A DNA stretch of 64,000 bases from Streptococcus suis YS56 (lineage in GTDB: Bacteria > Bacillota > Bacilli > Lactobacillales > Streptococcaceae). The notes under the pieces were generated by a model. It was not told where the DNA came from and did not search any database. It saw only the letters and a program-made list of their open reading frames with translations. The DNA lies in NCBI RefSeq assembly GCF_000440115.1, contig NZ_ALMY01000013.1:44593-108592 (forward strand), given 5' to 3'. A program made the translations under genes and the position numbers. Positions 9,083 to 17,152 of this stretch are shown piece by piece; within the stretch, counting starts at the first letter, position 1, and each line of letters begins with the position of its first letter.

Positions 9083-10975
9083 GTGACGAAAAATATTGTG
9101 ATTGTCGGTGCTGGTTATGCGGGGATTGCTGCGGCGCGACTATTAGGAAAAACTTTTAAGAAAAACGAAGATGTAACTGTTACCTTAATTGATAAGAATT
9201 CCTTCCACACCTATATGACAGAGTTGCACGAAGTAGCGGCTGGTCGTGTGGAAGCGAGTGCGATTAAGTATGACCTTCAACGCATCTTTAAAAAATATCC
9301 TAAGGTCCAGTTGGTGACGGATAAGGTTGTAGAGATTGACTATGATAAGAAACAAGTCGTAGCAGAGCACCAAACCCTGGATTTTGATTACCTGCTCCTT
9401 GCAATGGGAGGTGAAGCAAACGACTTTGGTGTCAAAGGTGTGAAGGAACATGGTTTTACCCTTTGGTCTATCGAGGCTGCCGAACGTTTGCATGATCACA
9501 TGATTGATGCCTGCTATCGTGCCATGCGTGAGCACGATGAAGCCAAACGTCGTGCCCTTCTGACCTTTACTGTTATCGGTGCTGGTTTCACAGGTATTGA
9601 GATGATTGGTGAGTTGATTGATTGGGTACCAATTTTGGCACGTGAGTTCAAGTTGGCTCCAAAAGAATTCTCCCTCAAAGTCGTGGAAGCAACTCCAAAT
9701 ATCTTGGCTATGGTTACTGAAAAAGAGCAAGTCAAGGCACGCAAATACCTTGAGAAAAAAGGTGTGGAGTTGGTGCTTGGTGATGGCGTAGCAAGCGTTC
9801 AAGAAGATAGCTTGACACTTTCATCAGGTCGTCAAATTCCTACCTATACCTCTATTTGGACAGCTGGTGTGCAAGCCAATACAGATGCAAGTGAATTTGG
9901 CATTGAAAAAGCGCGTGCGGGTCGTTTGGTAGCCAATGAGTTCATGGAAGCGAAAGGCAAGGAAAATGTCTATGTAGCTGGTGACTTGGTTTACTTTGAA
10001 GAATCAGAAGGAAAACCAACTCCACAAATTGTTCAAGCAGCTGAGCAAACAGGTCATACGGCAGCAAGCAATATTATTGCAGCCATCAAGGGTGGCGAAA
10101 AACACCGCTACAAAGGCAAATACGATGGCTTCATGGTCTCTATCGGTTCGCGTTATGGTGTTGCCTTCTTGATGGATAAATACCATATGTCTGGTTTCTT
10201 GGCCATGGCTGTCAAACACATGGTCAACTTGCTTTATTTCTTTACCATTCGCAGTTTCTTCTATATGGGCTCCTATGTTCGCCATGAATTCTTCGATATT
10301 AAGAATAAGCGAAATATCTTTGGAGGTCATACTTCTGGAAAAGGCAATCTTCTCTGGTCTGTGCCAATGCGTGTTCTCTATGGTTCCGTATGGCTTTACG
10401 AAGGGATTAAGAAAGCCTTTGGTTTATTTGGAACAACTTCATGGTTTGGGGATCAAGTTGTCTTCCCTTTCCCTTGGTTAGCTGATCCAGTATCTGGTGC
10501 ATCTGCTGCTGAGGCGGTTTCAAGTGCCTCACAAGCGGCAACTGCTGCGGCAGAAGCAGCCGAACCAATCTTTGGTTTGAGCTATGCCTATGGTGAAGCA
10601 CCGATGGCTGTTTTGGACAAAATGCCTGATTGGTTCGCATCAATCATGGAATTTATGATGCCAAACCAAGAAGTGGCTCTCTTTATGCAGAAATTCATGA
10701 CTCTTGCTGAAATTGGTATTGGTCTTGCCTTGATCGCTGGTGCATTTGTGTGGATTGTATCTGCAGCAACTGTTGCATTGGTTGTTATGTTTAGCTTGTC
10801 AGGTATGTTCTATTGGGTCAATATTTGGTTTATCCCAGCGGCGATTTCATTGATGAATGGTGCGGGTAGAGCCTTCGGTCTAGACTACTGGATCATGCCT
10901 TGGTTGGGTCGATTCCTGGATCAAAAGATTTATGGGAAGCCGAAGCATATTTACCGTATCAAGGATAAAAAATAA
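9083..10975 (+). CDS. ndh2: Type II NADH dehydrogenase with C-terminal membrane extension (Ndh2-like)
   Basis: A 630-residue flavoprotein. The first 400 residues form a two-dinucleotide-binding-domain oxidoreductase: FAD site VGAGYAGIAAARLL near residue 8, NADH site VIGAGFTGIEMIGEL near 172, and the YVAGDL FAD-contact motif near 299. Ordinary NDH-2 enzymes end near residue 400. This one continues with about 230 residues that hold several hydrophobic helices and an alanine-rich linker (about 475-495), like the long Ndh2 of the Listeria EET locus. It oxidises NADH and reduces a membrane quinone without pumping protons. The start is GTG with GGAGG. The prenyl synthase gene follows 18 bases later. 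Confidence 0.88.
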   Translation: MTKNIVIVGAGYAGIAAARLLGKTFKKNEDVTVTLIDKNSFHTYMTELHEVAAGRVEASAIKYDLQRIFKKYPKVQLVTDKVVEIDYDKKQVVAEHQTLDFDYLLLAMGGEANDFGVKGVKEHGFTLWSIEAAERLHDHMIDACYRAMREHDEAKRRALLTFTVIGAGFTGIEMIGELIDWVPILAREFKLAPKEFSLKVVEATPNILAMVTEKEQVKARKYLEKKGVELVLGDGVASVQEDSLTLSSGRQIPTYTSIWTAGVQANTDASEFGIEKARAGRLVANEFMEAKGKENVYVAGDLVYFEESEGKPTPQIVQAAEQTGHTAASNIIAAIKGGEKHRYKGKYDGFMVSIGSRYGVAFLMDKYHMSGFLAMAVKHMVNLLYFFTIRSFFYMGSYVRHEFFDIKNKRNIFGGHTSGKGNLLWSVPMRVLYGSVWLYEGIKKAFGLFGTTSWFGDQVVFPFPWLADPVSGASAAEAVSSASQAATAAAEAAEPIFGLSYAYGEAPMAVLDKMPDWFASIMEFMMPNQEVALFMQKFMTLAEIGIGLALIAGAFVWIVSAATVALVVMFSLSGMFYWVNIWFIPAAISLMNGAGRAFGLDYWIMPWLGRFLDQKIYGKPKHIYRIKDKK

Positions 10976-10993
10976 AGGAAATATAGAAAGTTA

Positions 10994-11983
10994 GTGGTAC
11001 ATCAAATTTGGAATACCTATCCTGAGATTGAGAGGGGACTTGAAGAGGTAAAATCCATCATCTTATCTGAGATGATGGTCCTGCATCCAGCAGTGACTTC
11101 AAAGATTGTTGAATATGTAGAGGCGCCAGGAAAATACCTGCGTGCCGGCCTCTGTCTGCTCTTTGCACAAATGACGGAAGGAAAGATTAGCCGTTCAAAG
11201 CTATATTTTGCTGCCCATTTAGAAGTCCTGCATCTGGCGACTCTGATTCATGACGATGTGATTGATGGTGCAGATAAGAGACGGGGTGTTGAAGCAGCCC
11301 ATCAACAATTTTCAAACCGAATCGCTATTTATACGGGAGACTATCTTCTGGCTTACTCAGGACGCTTGCTTGGGAAAGGACTTCGATTGCAGGAGTTGAC
11401 GGAGAAAGACTTGGATTTGGGCAATGATAAGCTCCTGGAAATTATTCTTCGTGGAGAGTTGTCTCAGTTGGTCAATCAATTTGATACCCAAATGACGATG
11501 AAAGCCTATCTCAAGCAAATTCAAGGGAAAACAGCTTTTTTATTCGGTTTAGCATGTCAGCTGGGCAGCTTTATCTCAGGGCAATCTAAGAAGGACAGTC
11601 ATTTAGCCTTTCGTGCAGGTCAAGCTCTGGGTATGGCTTTTCAAATCCGAGATGATTTGATTGATTACCGCTTAGATGTTGAAAAGTCGGGTAAGCCCAG
11701 ATTGCAAGATATTCAAAATGGAATATACACAGCACCACTTTTGTTTGCGATGAGTGAAGATCGTTCTATTCGTCAGCACTTACAGAACTACATTCAAACC
11801 CCTAGTCAAGAGGGATTAGATGTGATTATAGATAAGCTATTTGCAACGAATGCCATTGCCAAAACGGAAGGATTGATTGTAGCTTATTTAAATAAAATGG
11901 GAAGTCATGTAAACAGACTGAATCGCTTTTCTCTCCAATCATTGGACAGCATTGTCGAAACGGTTTTTAGTCATTATTTTTAA
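10994..11983 (+). CDS. dmkB: Polyprenyl diphosphate synthase (DmkB-like)
   Basis: A 329-residue trans-prenyltransferase that extends isoprenoid diphosphates to make the side chain of (demethyl)menaquinone. Both aspartate-rich motifs are present: HDDVIDGADKRRG around residue 92 and QIRDDLIDYR around 219. The GTG start is preceded at some distance by AAAGGAAA, a weak site. It is in one unit with ndh2. Taken with the DmkA-like prenyltransferase gene further on, this implies that a demethylmenaquinone is assembled, probably from an imported or shared naphthoate precursor, since no men genes are in the window. Confidence 0.85.
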   Translation: MVHQIWNTYPEIERGLEEVKSIILSEMMVLHPAVTSKIVEYVEAPGKYLRAGLCLLFAQMTEGKISRSKLYFAAHLEVLHLATLIHDDVIDGADKRRGVEAAHQQFSNRIAIYTGDYLLAYSGRLLGKGLRLQELTEKDLDLGNDKLLEIILRGELSQLVNQFDTQMTMKAYLKQIQGKTAFLFGLACQLGSFISGQSKKDSHLAFRAGQALGMAFQIRDDLIDYRLDVEKSGKPRLQDIQNGIYTAPLLFAMSEDRSIRQHLQNYIQTPSQEGLDVIIDKLFATNAIAKTEGLIVAYLNKMGSHVNRLNRFSLQSLDSIVETVFSHYF

Positions 11984-11992
11984 AAAAATATC

Positions 11993-12021
11993 TAGACTTT
12001 TTCTTTAATTAGGTATATCAT
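11993..12021 (+). promoter_or_regulatory. Promoter for the pplA-like lipoprotein
   Basis: TAGACT (11993-11998), a 17-base spacer and TATCAT (12016-12021), 42 bases before the ATG. It suggests that pplA can be transcribed apart from ndh2-dmkB. Confidence 0.55.
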
Positions 12022-12063
12022 TATAAATAGAAAAACTATTTAATTTACAAAAGGAGTATTGTT

Positions 12064-12543
12064 ATGAAAACAACTAAAGTTGTCTTGAAAAGTTTGGTCG
12101 TTCTAGGTGCGGTATTTGCACTTGCTGCTTGCGGTTCTAAACAAGAATCTACTTCAACTTCATCTTCAACTACAGAAACAGTAGTATTGAAAGATGGTAC
12201 TTACAAAGCTGAGTCAGGCAAAGACGATTACGGCTATAAAATCGTTCACACTTTGACAGTTAAAGATGGTAAAATCAGCGAGTCTAAGTTTGATTACGAA
12301 GCGGAAGATGGTAGCTTGAAGTCTACGAACGAAGAATACAACAAAAACATGAAGGACAAAGCAGGAGTTTCTGCTGGTGAAGCAATTGAACAATTGAATG
12401 CTGCTTTGGTTGAAAAGCAAGATATCTCAGCAGTTGAAGTTGTTTCAGGTGCGACCCATACTACAGAAGACTTCAAGAAGTCTACAGAGGCTCTTCTTGC
12501 TGCAGCTTCCGAAGGAAATACAGAAACTGTAACTCTTGACTAA
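12064..12543 (+). CDS. pplA: FMN-binding lipoprotein (PplA-like, single domain)
   Basis: A 159-residue lipoprotein with a signal peptide and lipobox LAAC (Cys23), then a serine/threonine linker and one FMN_bind domain (about 42-145). The domain ends in VVSGATHTTEDF, where the Thr of SGAT (Thr131) is the expected covalent FMN attachment site for ApbE-type transferases. Listeria PplA carries two such domains, while this protein has one and is about half as long. As a surface lipoprotein it would take electrons from the EetAB/quinone system and pass them to outside acceptors. The next gene encodes the ApbE transferase, which fits. Confidence 0.88.
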   Translation: MKTTKVVLKSLVVLGAVFALAACGSKQESTSTSSSTTETVVLKDGTYKAESGKDDYGYKIVHTLTVKDGKISESKFDYEAEDGSLKSTNEEYNKNMKDKAGVSAGEAIEQLNAALVEKQDISAVEVVSGATHTTEDFKKSTEALLAAASEGNTETVTLD

Positions 12544-12559
12544 TTTAGTCAATACCGAT

Positions 12560-12597
12560 AAGACACAGGGGCTTCAAGTCGCAACTGTGTCTTCTTG
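12560..12597 (+). terminator. Terminator or attenuator between pplA and fmnB
   Basis: AAGACACAG (12560-12568) pairs perfectly with CTGTGTCTT (12585-12593) around a 16-base loop, followed by CTTGTTT. It would lower fmnB-dmkA transcription relative to pplA. The 9-bp stem is identical to the one that ends dmkA. Confidence 0.7.
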
Positions 12598-12616
12598 TTT
12601 ATATGAGGGAATTCTA

Positions 12617-13666
12617 TTGAAAAAATTGATTCGACTACTTGGGCTGGTACTGTTCACAGTATGCTTAGTAGCTTGTGGACAATCTCAATCAGCAAGTTTA
12701 CCAGTTGTGAAGACGCCCTTGACACGTAGTGAAAGCTTGCTTCACACTGTTGTACAATTAAGTATCTATCATGAAGACCAAGAAGAAGTGATGGATGAAG
12801 CTGTCTCCTATATCAAGGAAATGGAAAGTCTGTTGTCCACAAACTTAGAAGGGGCAGATGTCTATCGTATCAATCAGGCTGCGGGAAAAGAAGCTGTTGA
12901 GGTGGATGAACGTACATTTGAAGTGATTGAAACAGCTATTGACATGAGTAAAGAAAGTCAGGGCCTATTTGACATTTCCATTGGAGCTGTGAGCAATCTG
13001 TGGAAAATTGGAGATGAGGATGCACGCAAGCCCAGTGATGAAGAAATCAAAGCTGCTCTGCCATTTATCAATTATAAAGATATTACTTTAGATAAGGAGA
13101 AGAAGACTGTCTTTATCAAAGAAGGAATGACCTTAGAATTAGGTGCGATTTCTAAAGGGTACATTGCAGATAAGGTTAGAGAATTGTTTGCCAGCAAGGG
13201 GATTACGACTGCTATCATTAATCTAGGTGGGAATGTAGTGGTTATGGGGGATTCGCCAACGACACAAAATGGTTGGAATGTTGGAGTTCAAGACCCAGAC
13301 CAAGTGCGTGGAGCCACAGTTGGTTCTGTACCAGGGACACATGACTCGGTTGTTACTTCAGGTATTTACGAGCGCTTCTTAGAGGTGGACGGTGTTAAAT
13401 ACCACCATATTCTGGATCCAAAAACTGGATATCCTGTGGAAAACGATATTTCAGGTGTGACAGTCTTTTCCAAAACATCTGTCCAGGGAGACGCCTTATC
13501 CACAACTCTCTTCTTACTAGGTGTGGAAAAAGGTCTTGACTTTATTAATCAGATGGATGGTGTAGAAGCTGTTTTCATTGATAAGGAGCAAGGCGTTCAT
13601 CTGAGTGATGGCTTGAAGGAAAGTTTTGAATTAACGAATGAGGAGTATCATCTTGTCAATGAATAA
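12617..13666 (+). CDS. apbE: FAD:protein FMN transferase lipoprotein (ApbE/FmnB)
   Basis: A 349-residue ApbE-family enzyme that moves FMN from FAD onto a Thr of FMN_bind domains on exported proteins. The signal peptide ends in LVAC (Cys20), so it is a membrane-anchored extracytoplasmic lipoprotein like Listeria FmnB. Family segments seen are ELGAISKGYIADK, the GGNVVVMG turn, and the late HHILDPKTGYPV loop. A TTG start at 12617 with GAGGGA six bases upstream is chosen because it begins the signal peptide directly. The natural target is the PplA-like protein just upstream. It overlaps the start of the dmkA-like gene. Confidence 0.9.
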   Translation: MKKLIRLLGLVLFTVCLVACGQSQSASLPVVKTPLTRSESLLHTVVQLSIYHEDQEEVMDEAVSYIKEMESLLSTNLEGADVYRINQAAGKEAVEVDERTFEVIETAIDMSKESQGLFDISIGAVSNLWKIGDEDARKPSDEEIKAALPFINYKDITLDKEKKTVFIKEGMTLELGAISKGYIADKVRELFASKGITTAIINLGGNVVVMGDSPTTQNGWNVGVQDPDQVRGATVGSVPGTHDSVVTSGIYERFLEVDGVKYHHILDPKTGYPVENDISGVTVFSKTSVQGDALSTTLFLLGVEKGLDFINQMDGVEAVFIDKEQGVHLSDGLKESFELTNEEYHLVNE

Positions 13667-14615
13667 ATCAACCAAAGGGCTCAGTTTACCTGTATTTTTA
13701 GAATTTGTTGAAATGAAGACCAAGGTAGCAAGTGTTTTTCCGATGACCTTGGGAATCCTTTGGGCTATCTATCGCTATCAAACCTTTAACTGGCTCAATA
13801 CGCTTTTATTTGTTCTAGCAGTCCTTAGTTTCGATATGTGTACAACCGCCATCAACAATAGCATGGACTACCACAAGGCCAAGGATGAAACCTATCGTCA
13901 GGAAAGCAATGTGATTGGAAAATTCTCTCTGGATTTCCGTCAGATGATTGGAATCGTCCTTGCCCTACTAATTTTTTCAGTGATTATTTCATTGGTGCTT
14001 GTTTGGCGAACCAGTTGGCTCCTCCTACCGATGGGAGCTCTCTGTTTCCTCATTGGTATCTTTTATACCTTTGGACCTATACCGCTTTCGAGAATGCCAC
14101 TGGGTGAAGTTTTCTCTGGAGTAACCATGGGATTTGGGATTTTCTTCCTAGCAGTCTTTATCCAAGACCCAGCTGGGCTATTGACCAGTCAAGTGAGCGG
14201 TCAGTGGATGACCGTGCAATTCTCTTGGACAAAAATAATAGACATTATTTTCATGTCCCTTCCTTTGGTAACCTTGATTGCCAATATCATGTTGGCCAAC
14301 AATACCTGTGATGTAGAAGAAGATATTCGCAACCATCGGTATACTCTGGTTTACTATATTGGCAAGAAAAATGCTCTTAAATTGTATTTTTTCTTGGCAA
14401 GTTTACCATGGTTGTTGTGGATAATTTACTGCCTGACTGGATTTTTACCTATCTGGGCACTGATCGGTTTAATCGGTGTTTGGCCTGCTTATAAGAGTCT
14501 AGAAACATTTTTGAAAAAGCAAGTCAAACGGGAAACCTTTATCGAGGCAGTAAAAAGTTTTGTACTCTATGCGCTGCAATATGTAGTGATACTTGCTTTA
14601 GCCCTTATTTTCTAA
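13653..14615 (+). CDS. dmkA: UbiA-family prenyltransferase (DmkA/MenA-like)
   Basis: About 320 residues with eight or nine membrane helices. It shows both UbiA aspartate motifs: NNSMDYHKAKD (about residue 70) and NNTCDVEEDIRNHRYT (about 220). It should join a polyprenyl chain to dihydroxynaphthoate to give demethylmenaquinone in the membrane, using DmkB's product. The start is uncertain: GAGGAG is best spaced for TTG at 13653, while ATG at 13638 and 13659 are alternatives. The gene overlaps the end of apbE, so the two are coupled. Group B streptococci are known to carry a partial menaquinone pathway of this kind. Confidence 0.87.
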   Translation: MSMNKSTKGLSLPVFLEFVEMKTKVASVFPMTLGILWAIYRYQTFNWLNTLLFVLAVLSFDMCTTAINNSMDYHKAKDETYRQESNVIGKFSLDFRQMIGIVLALLIFSVIISLVLVWRTSWLLLPMGALCFLIGIFYTFGPIPLSRMPLGEVFSGVTMGFGIFFLAVFIQDPAGLLTSQVSGQWMTVQFSWTKIIDIIFMSLPLVTLIANIMLANNTCDVEEDIRNHRYTLVYYIGKKNALKLYFFLASLPWLLWIIYCLTGFLPIWALIGLIGVWPAYKSLETFLKKQVKRETFIEAVKSFVLYALQYVVILALALIF

Positions 14616-14621
14616 AAAGGA

Positions 14622-14655
14622 AAGACACAGTCGTTCATCAGGCTGTGTCTTCTTT
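14622..14655. terminator. Bidirectional terminator between dmkA and eetA
   Basis: AAGACACAG (14622-14630) pairs with CTGTGTCTT (14643-14651) around a 12-base loop. Its arms are the same as those at 12560. Confidence 0.85.
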
Positions 14656-14656
14656 G

Positions 14657-15085
14657 TTATAGTGGTAAAATGAGTTCTTCTTCGTCAGTGCTTTCTCCGC
14701 CGACGGATTTGATTTCAATCAACAGGTTATGTGGCAGGCAGACGGAGAGTTCTCCTGGCTGGCTAATCCAGCTGGTCATAACGGCAATTTGGTCTGGGCT
14801 ATTGTCTTCCTTGACCCGAATGCGTTCGCCATCAACTTCAATGATGTTGTATTGCCCTTCATTGGGATAGTAGGTCTTTTCTTGATGTGGTGTGTCCTTT
14901 GATAATTCAAATTGGTCGACCACCTCACCATTGATGCGGACATAGGCAATCGTTTTTGCCTCATTTGTATCTGTTGTCAGATGTGTATAGGTAAAAAATG
15001 CTGGAAGAAAGGATAAGATGAGGGTGAATCCGATTAAGATATAATCAAATAATTTGAGTTGTTTGAGAATAGATTTGATTGTCAT
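14657..15085 (-). CDS. eetA: EetA-like protein with NusG domain II fold
   Basis: A 142-residue protein with one N-terminal membrane helix (about 14-33) and an extracytoplasmic domain of the NusG_II type (about 45-128): a YVRINGEVVDQFEL strand pair, then WISQPGELSVCLPHNLLIEIKS. EetA of the Listeria EET locus has this layout, and the gene lies directly beyond dmkA, convergent with it. Family members usually have Cys residues in a CPDKxC-like loop; here the loop reads SPDQIA (96-101), so only Cys116 of the CLP motif remains. No ribosome site is present, and a consensus-like promoter ends 9 bases before the ATG. The assignment is by domain and neighbours. Confidence 0.8.
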   Translation of the reverse strand: MTIKSILKQLKLFDYILIGFTLILSFLPAFFTYTHLTTDTNEAKTIAYVRINGEVVDQFELSKDTPHQEKTYYPNEGQYNIIEVDGERIRVKEDNSPDQIAVMTSWISQPGELSVCLPHNLLIEIKSVGGESTDEEELILPL

Positions 15086-15094
15086 ATACAGTCT

Positions 15095-15123
15095 ATTGTA
15101 TAGAAAAAAATTTGCTTTGTAAA
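15095..15123 (-). promoter_or_regulatory. Promoter of eetA, predicted leaderless transcript
   Basis: On the minus strand, TTTACA (15123-15118), exactly 17 bases, then TACAAT (15100-15095). Only 9 bases separate the -10 box from the ATG, so transcription should start at or within a few bases of the start codon. Confidence 0.75.
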
Positions 15124-15137
15124 ATCTTGAATGTGGA

Positions 15138-15485
15138 TTACTTTTTTAATTGTCCAACAAAGAGTAGGATGGCTAACATTCCCCAGAATCCAGCTTGCAG
15201 TGGCTGGATTTTCCCAGTGAACAGTCCAATGGAAAAGGTTAGGGCAAAGCCTGCAAAGAGAAACCAGATCAGTGGTTTGCGATAAAGATAGATAGCTTTT
15301 TGGACAGCATTTGATTCTGGACTGGTAGTTTGCCGGTCGCTATTTAAGAATGGAAGTATAGTGAACAGTAAGAAAAAAATTGATGGATTGTCCCCAGTCA
15401 GGTAGCTATGTATATATAGGCTGCAAATTGCTGTATAGGAGAGGACAATCAAAGTGAGTATGAGTTTCGATTTGTCAACGTTCAT
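15138..15485 (-). CDS. Small membrane protein, paralogue of its upstream neighbour
   Basis: A 115-residue protein with four predicted helices. It shares a pattern with the next gene upstream (15482-15820): an N-terminal YIHSYL motif after the first helix, a charged loop, two central helices and a final helix. It overlaps that gene by 4 bases, so they are co-translated. No named family is recognised. It belongs to the membrane-protein cluster headed by the XRE regulator. Confidence 0.75.
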   Translation of the reverse strand: MNVDKSKLILTLIVLSYTAICSLYIHSYLTGDNPSIFFLLFTILPFLNSDRQTTSPESNAVQKAIYLYRKPLIWFLFAGFALTFSIGLFTGKIQPLQAGFWGMLAILLFVGQLKK

Positions 15486-15820
15486 CTATCTTCCTCCTTT
15501 TTGAAATAAATCCGATAAAGAATAGCTAGAGCAAATCCAGCAGGAAGGATGAGGACACGTGGTTTGACATGTTCTAGCCAAATGCCCACGGAATAGGTCA
15601 AGGTCATGGCAAATAGGGCAAAGATGGCTTGGATGAGAAAGTAGCGTTTTCCTTCTGATTTTTTATAGGATTTGGTCATCTGAATGGTCGGTAGCATGAG
15701 CAAGAAGGAACCACTAATCGGCTCATTGACGAGATAAGAGTAGATGAAGAGGGCAGAAAGTAAACTATAAAAGAGAACGAAAAATCGACAGGTTTGTTTT
15801 GGAGTAGGAGGTTTATTCAT
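15482..15820 (-). CDS. Small membrane protein, paralogue of its downstream neighbour
   Basis: A 112-residue protein with about four helices. Features shared with its neighbour are LFIYSYL after helix one, a basic KSYKKSEGK loop and a TLTYSVGIWLE segment that parallels TFSIGLFTGK. It starts 12 bases after the DUF3278-like gene ends, so it is in the same transcript. Function unknown. Confidence 0.75.
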   Translation of the reverse strand: MNKPPTPKQTCRFFVLFYSLLSALFIYSYLVNEPISGSFLLMLPTIQMTKSYKKSEGKRYFLIQAIFALFAMTLTYSVGIWLEHVKPRVLILPAGFALAILYRIYFKKEEDR

Positions 15821-15832
15821 GGTGTTAGCTCC

Positions 15833-16915
15833 TTATTTTTTCTTAGTAGTTTCTGCTTCCAGTTTATGCAGATAGGCAAAGGCAGACAGGGCAATGCTAG
15901 CAAAGAGACCCATCGTGCCACCGAAGAGGAGAGATTTTGTGTGCAAGATGGAAGCCAGTAGGGGAAGCTTGAGGCTAAAGAGGTCTGCCACTCCAGCAAA
16001 AACGGTCGAAAGCAGTGCAACTCCCAGTCCCCAAAGAAGTGGGTTTAGGGGCCGAGCTTGTCTTTCCTCAGGGCTAAGCTCATCCAAGTCATATTGGGGC
16101 AAGTCAGCATGGAGGGTCTGCATATTGACTACACCTAGCAAGATAAAGCTAAAGAGAGCAATTGTCATTGGATAATAGGTGGCAACCTCCACAGGATAGC
16201 GGATAGCTAGGAAGTAGGCGACAGCATTTCCGAGAGCAAGGAAGTAGAAGTGGTAGATAAAGGCAATCCCCCCAATCTCATCAGCCTTGGTTCGTCGGTA
16301 CTCGTCTAAAGGACCACGGATGCCATAGAAGTGCCGTATCATATTTTGGAGCCACTTGGGTTCTTCTTTGGAAATAGCAGAGCTGACAGTTAGTTTTTCT
16401 GCCTTTTTCATGCGTTTGCGTAACATGATTTCAAGAGCAATGCCCGTGAAAACACCACCTAGACAGGCAGCTAGGAATTTTCGGAGGTCAAATAGCTGGT
16501 CGAGAGGGTTGAGCCCCTCCATCCAGGCACCGAAAACAACCACCCAGATGTACATAACGGTAGTGAAATAGAGGGCGAATTTGATACTTGCTCCCTTGAG
16601 TTGTTTCTGTTCCTTGCTAGTCAGTTCTTCTACATCTAAACTGTCCACTTGGCTGTGACGCATCTTGGATGTCATATACATACTGGCGGAAAGAGTGGAT
16701 AGGAGTAGAGCCGTTGGGTAGCCATAGGCAACGACTTCTGGGAAGCGTTTGTATAAGGTAATTGCCAGTAGGGTAAGAGCCATGGTGCCCCAAAAGAGCA
16801 GGATAAAGCAGGTATTGCCTAGTCGGAAGGCTTCTTGTTTGCGGTATTCATCTAGGGGACCAGCGATACCGTAAAATCGTTTGATCAATTTATCTTGAAA
16901 TGTTTCCTTTTTCAT
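15833..16915 (-). CDS. Tandem DUF3278-like membrane protein
   Basis: A 360-residue protein made of two diverged copies of one unit. Each begins with a short amphipathic stretch and the motif FYGIxGPLDEYR (about residues 14-25 and 193-204), followed by a pair of helices, an acidic linker containing the LDVEEL or YDLDELS stretch, and another pair of helices. I recall this pattern as DUF3278, found beside small XRE regulators in streptococci and lactobacilli; the function is not known. It lies between a 72-residue membrane protein and two small paralogues in one minus-strand unit. Confidence 0.7.
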   Translation of the reverse strand: MKKETFQDKLIKRFYGIAGPLDEYRKQEAFRLGNTCFILLFWGTMALTLLAITLYKRFPEVVAYGYPTALLLSTLSASMYMTSKMRHSQVDSLDVEELTSKEQKQLKGASIKFALYFTTVMYIWVVVFGAWMEGLNPLDQLFDLRKFLAACLGGVFTGIALEIMLRKRMKKAEKLTVSSAISKEEPKWLQNMIRHFYGIRGPLDEYRRTKADEIGGIAFIYHFYFLALGNAVAYFLAIRYPVEVATYYPMTIALFSFILLGVVNMQTLHADLPQYDLDELSPEERQARPLNPLLWGLGVALLSTVFAGVADLFSLKLPLLASILHTKSLLFGGTMGLFASIALSAFAYLHKLEAETTKKK

Positions 16916-16918
16916 AGC

Positions 16919-17137
16919 TTACTCCTTATCCTCTTCTAATTTTCGACGAATAACTGGCAGCAGGTAAGCTAGTCCAAGGAAATAGATTGTCCCAGCAATT
17001 AGCAGTTGCACCCAGAATTTCGCTTGGCTGATAATGTGCAAAATGTCCGCTCCGCTATTGCCCCAAAGCTGAAAGAGGATAAAGAGCGGGATAAAAATAA
17101 GGGTAGAGATAAGAGCTTGACGTACATTCTTTTTCAT
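16919..17137 (-). CDS. Small two-helix membrane protein
   Basis: A 72-residue protein with two hydrophobic segments (about 8-27 and 41-62) and charged ends. It lies 15 bases downstream of the XRE regulator and 3 bases upstream of the DUF3278-like gene, so it is within the same operon. The pairing of a tiny two-helix protein with a short XRE repressor is common in Firmicutes. Function unknown. Confidence 0.75.
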   Translation of the reverse strand: MKKNVRQALISTLIFIPLFILFQLWGNSGADILHIISQAKFWVQLLIAGTIYFLGLAYLLPVIRRKLEEDKE

Positions 17138-17152
17138 GGTAATTTTTCCTTT

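Noticed and set aside
9185..9802. A 205-codon antisense frame in ndh2
   Set aside because: Long but opposite a strongly conserved flavoprotein; composition is unlike a real protein and no ribosome site is present.
14657..15085. Reading the NusG_II protein as a transcription elongation factor
   Set aside because: It has only the domain II-like part behind a membrane helix; there is no NGN or KOW domain, and it lies beside the EET genes.
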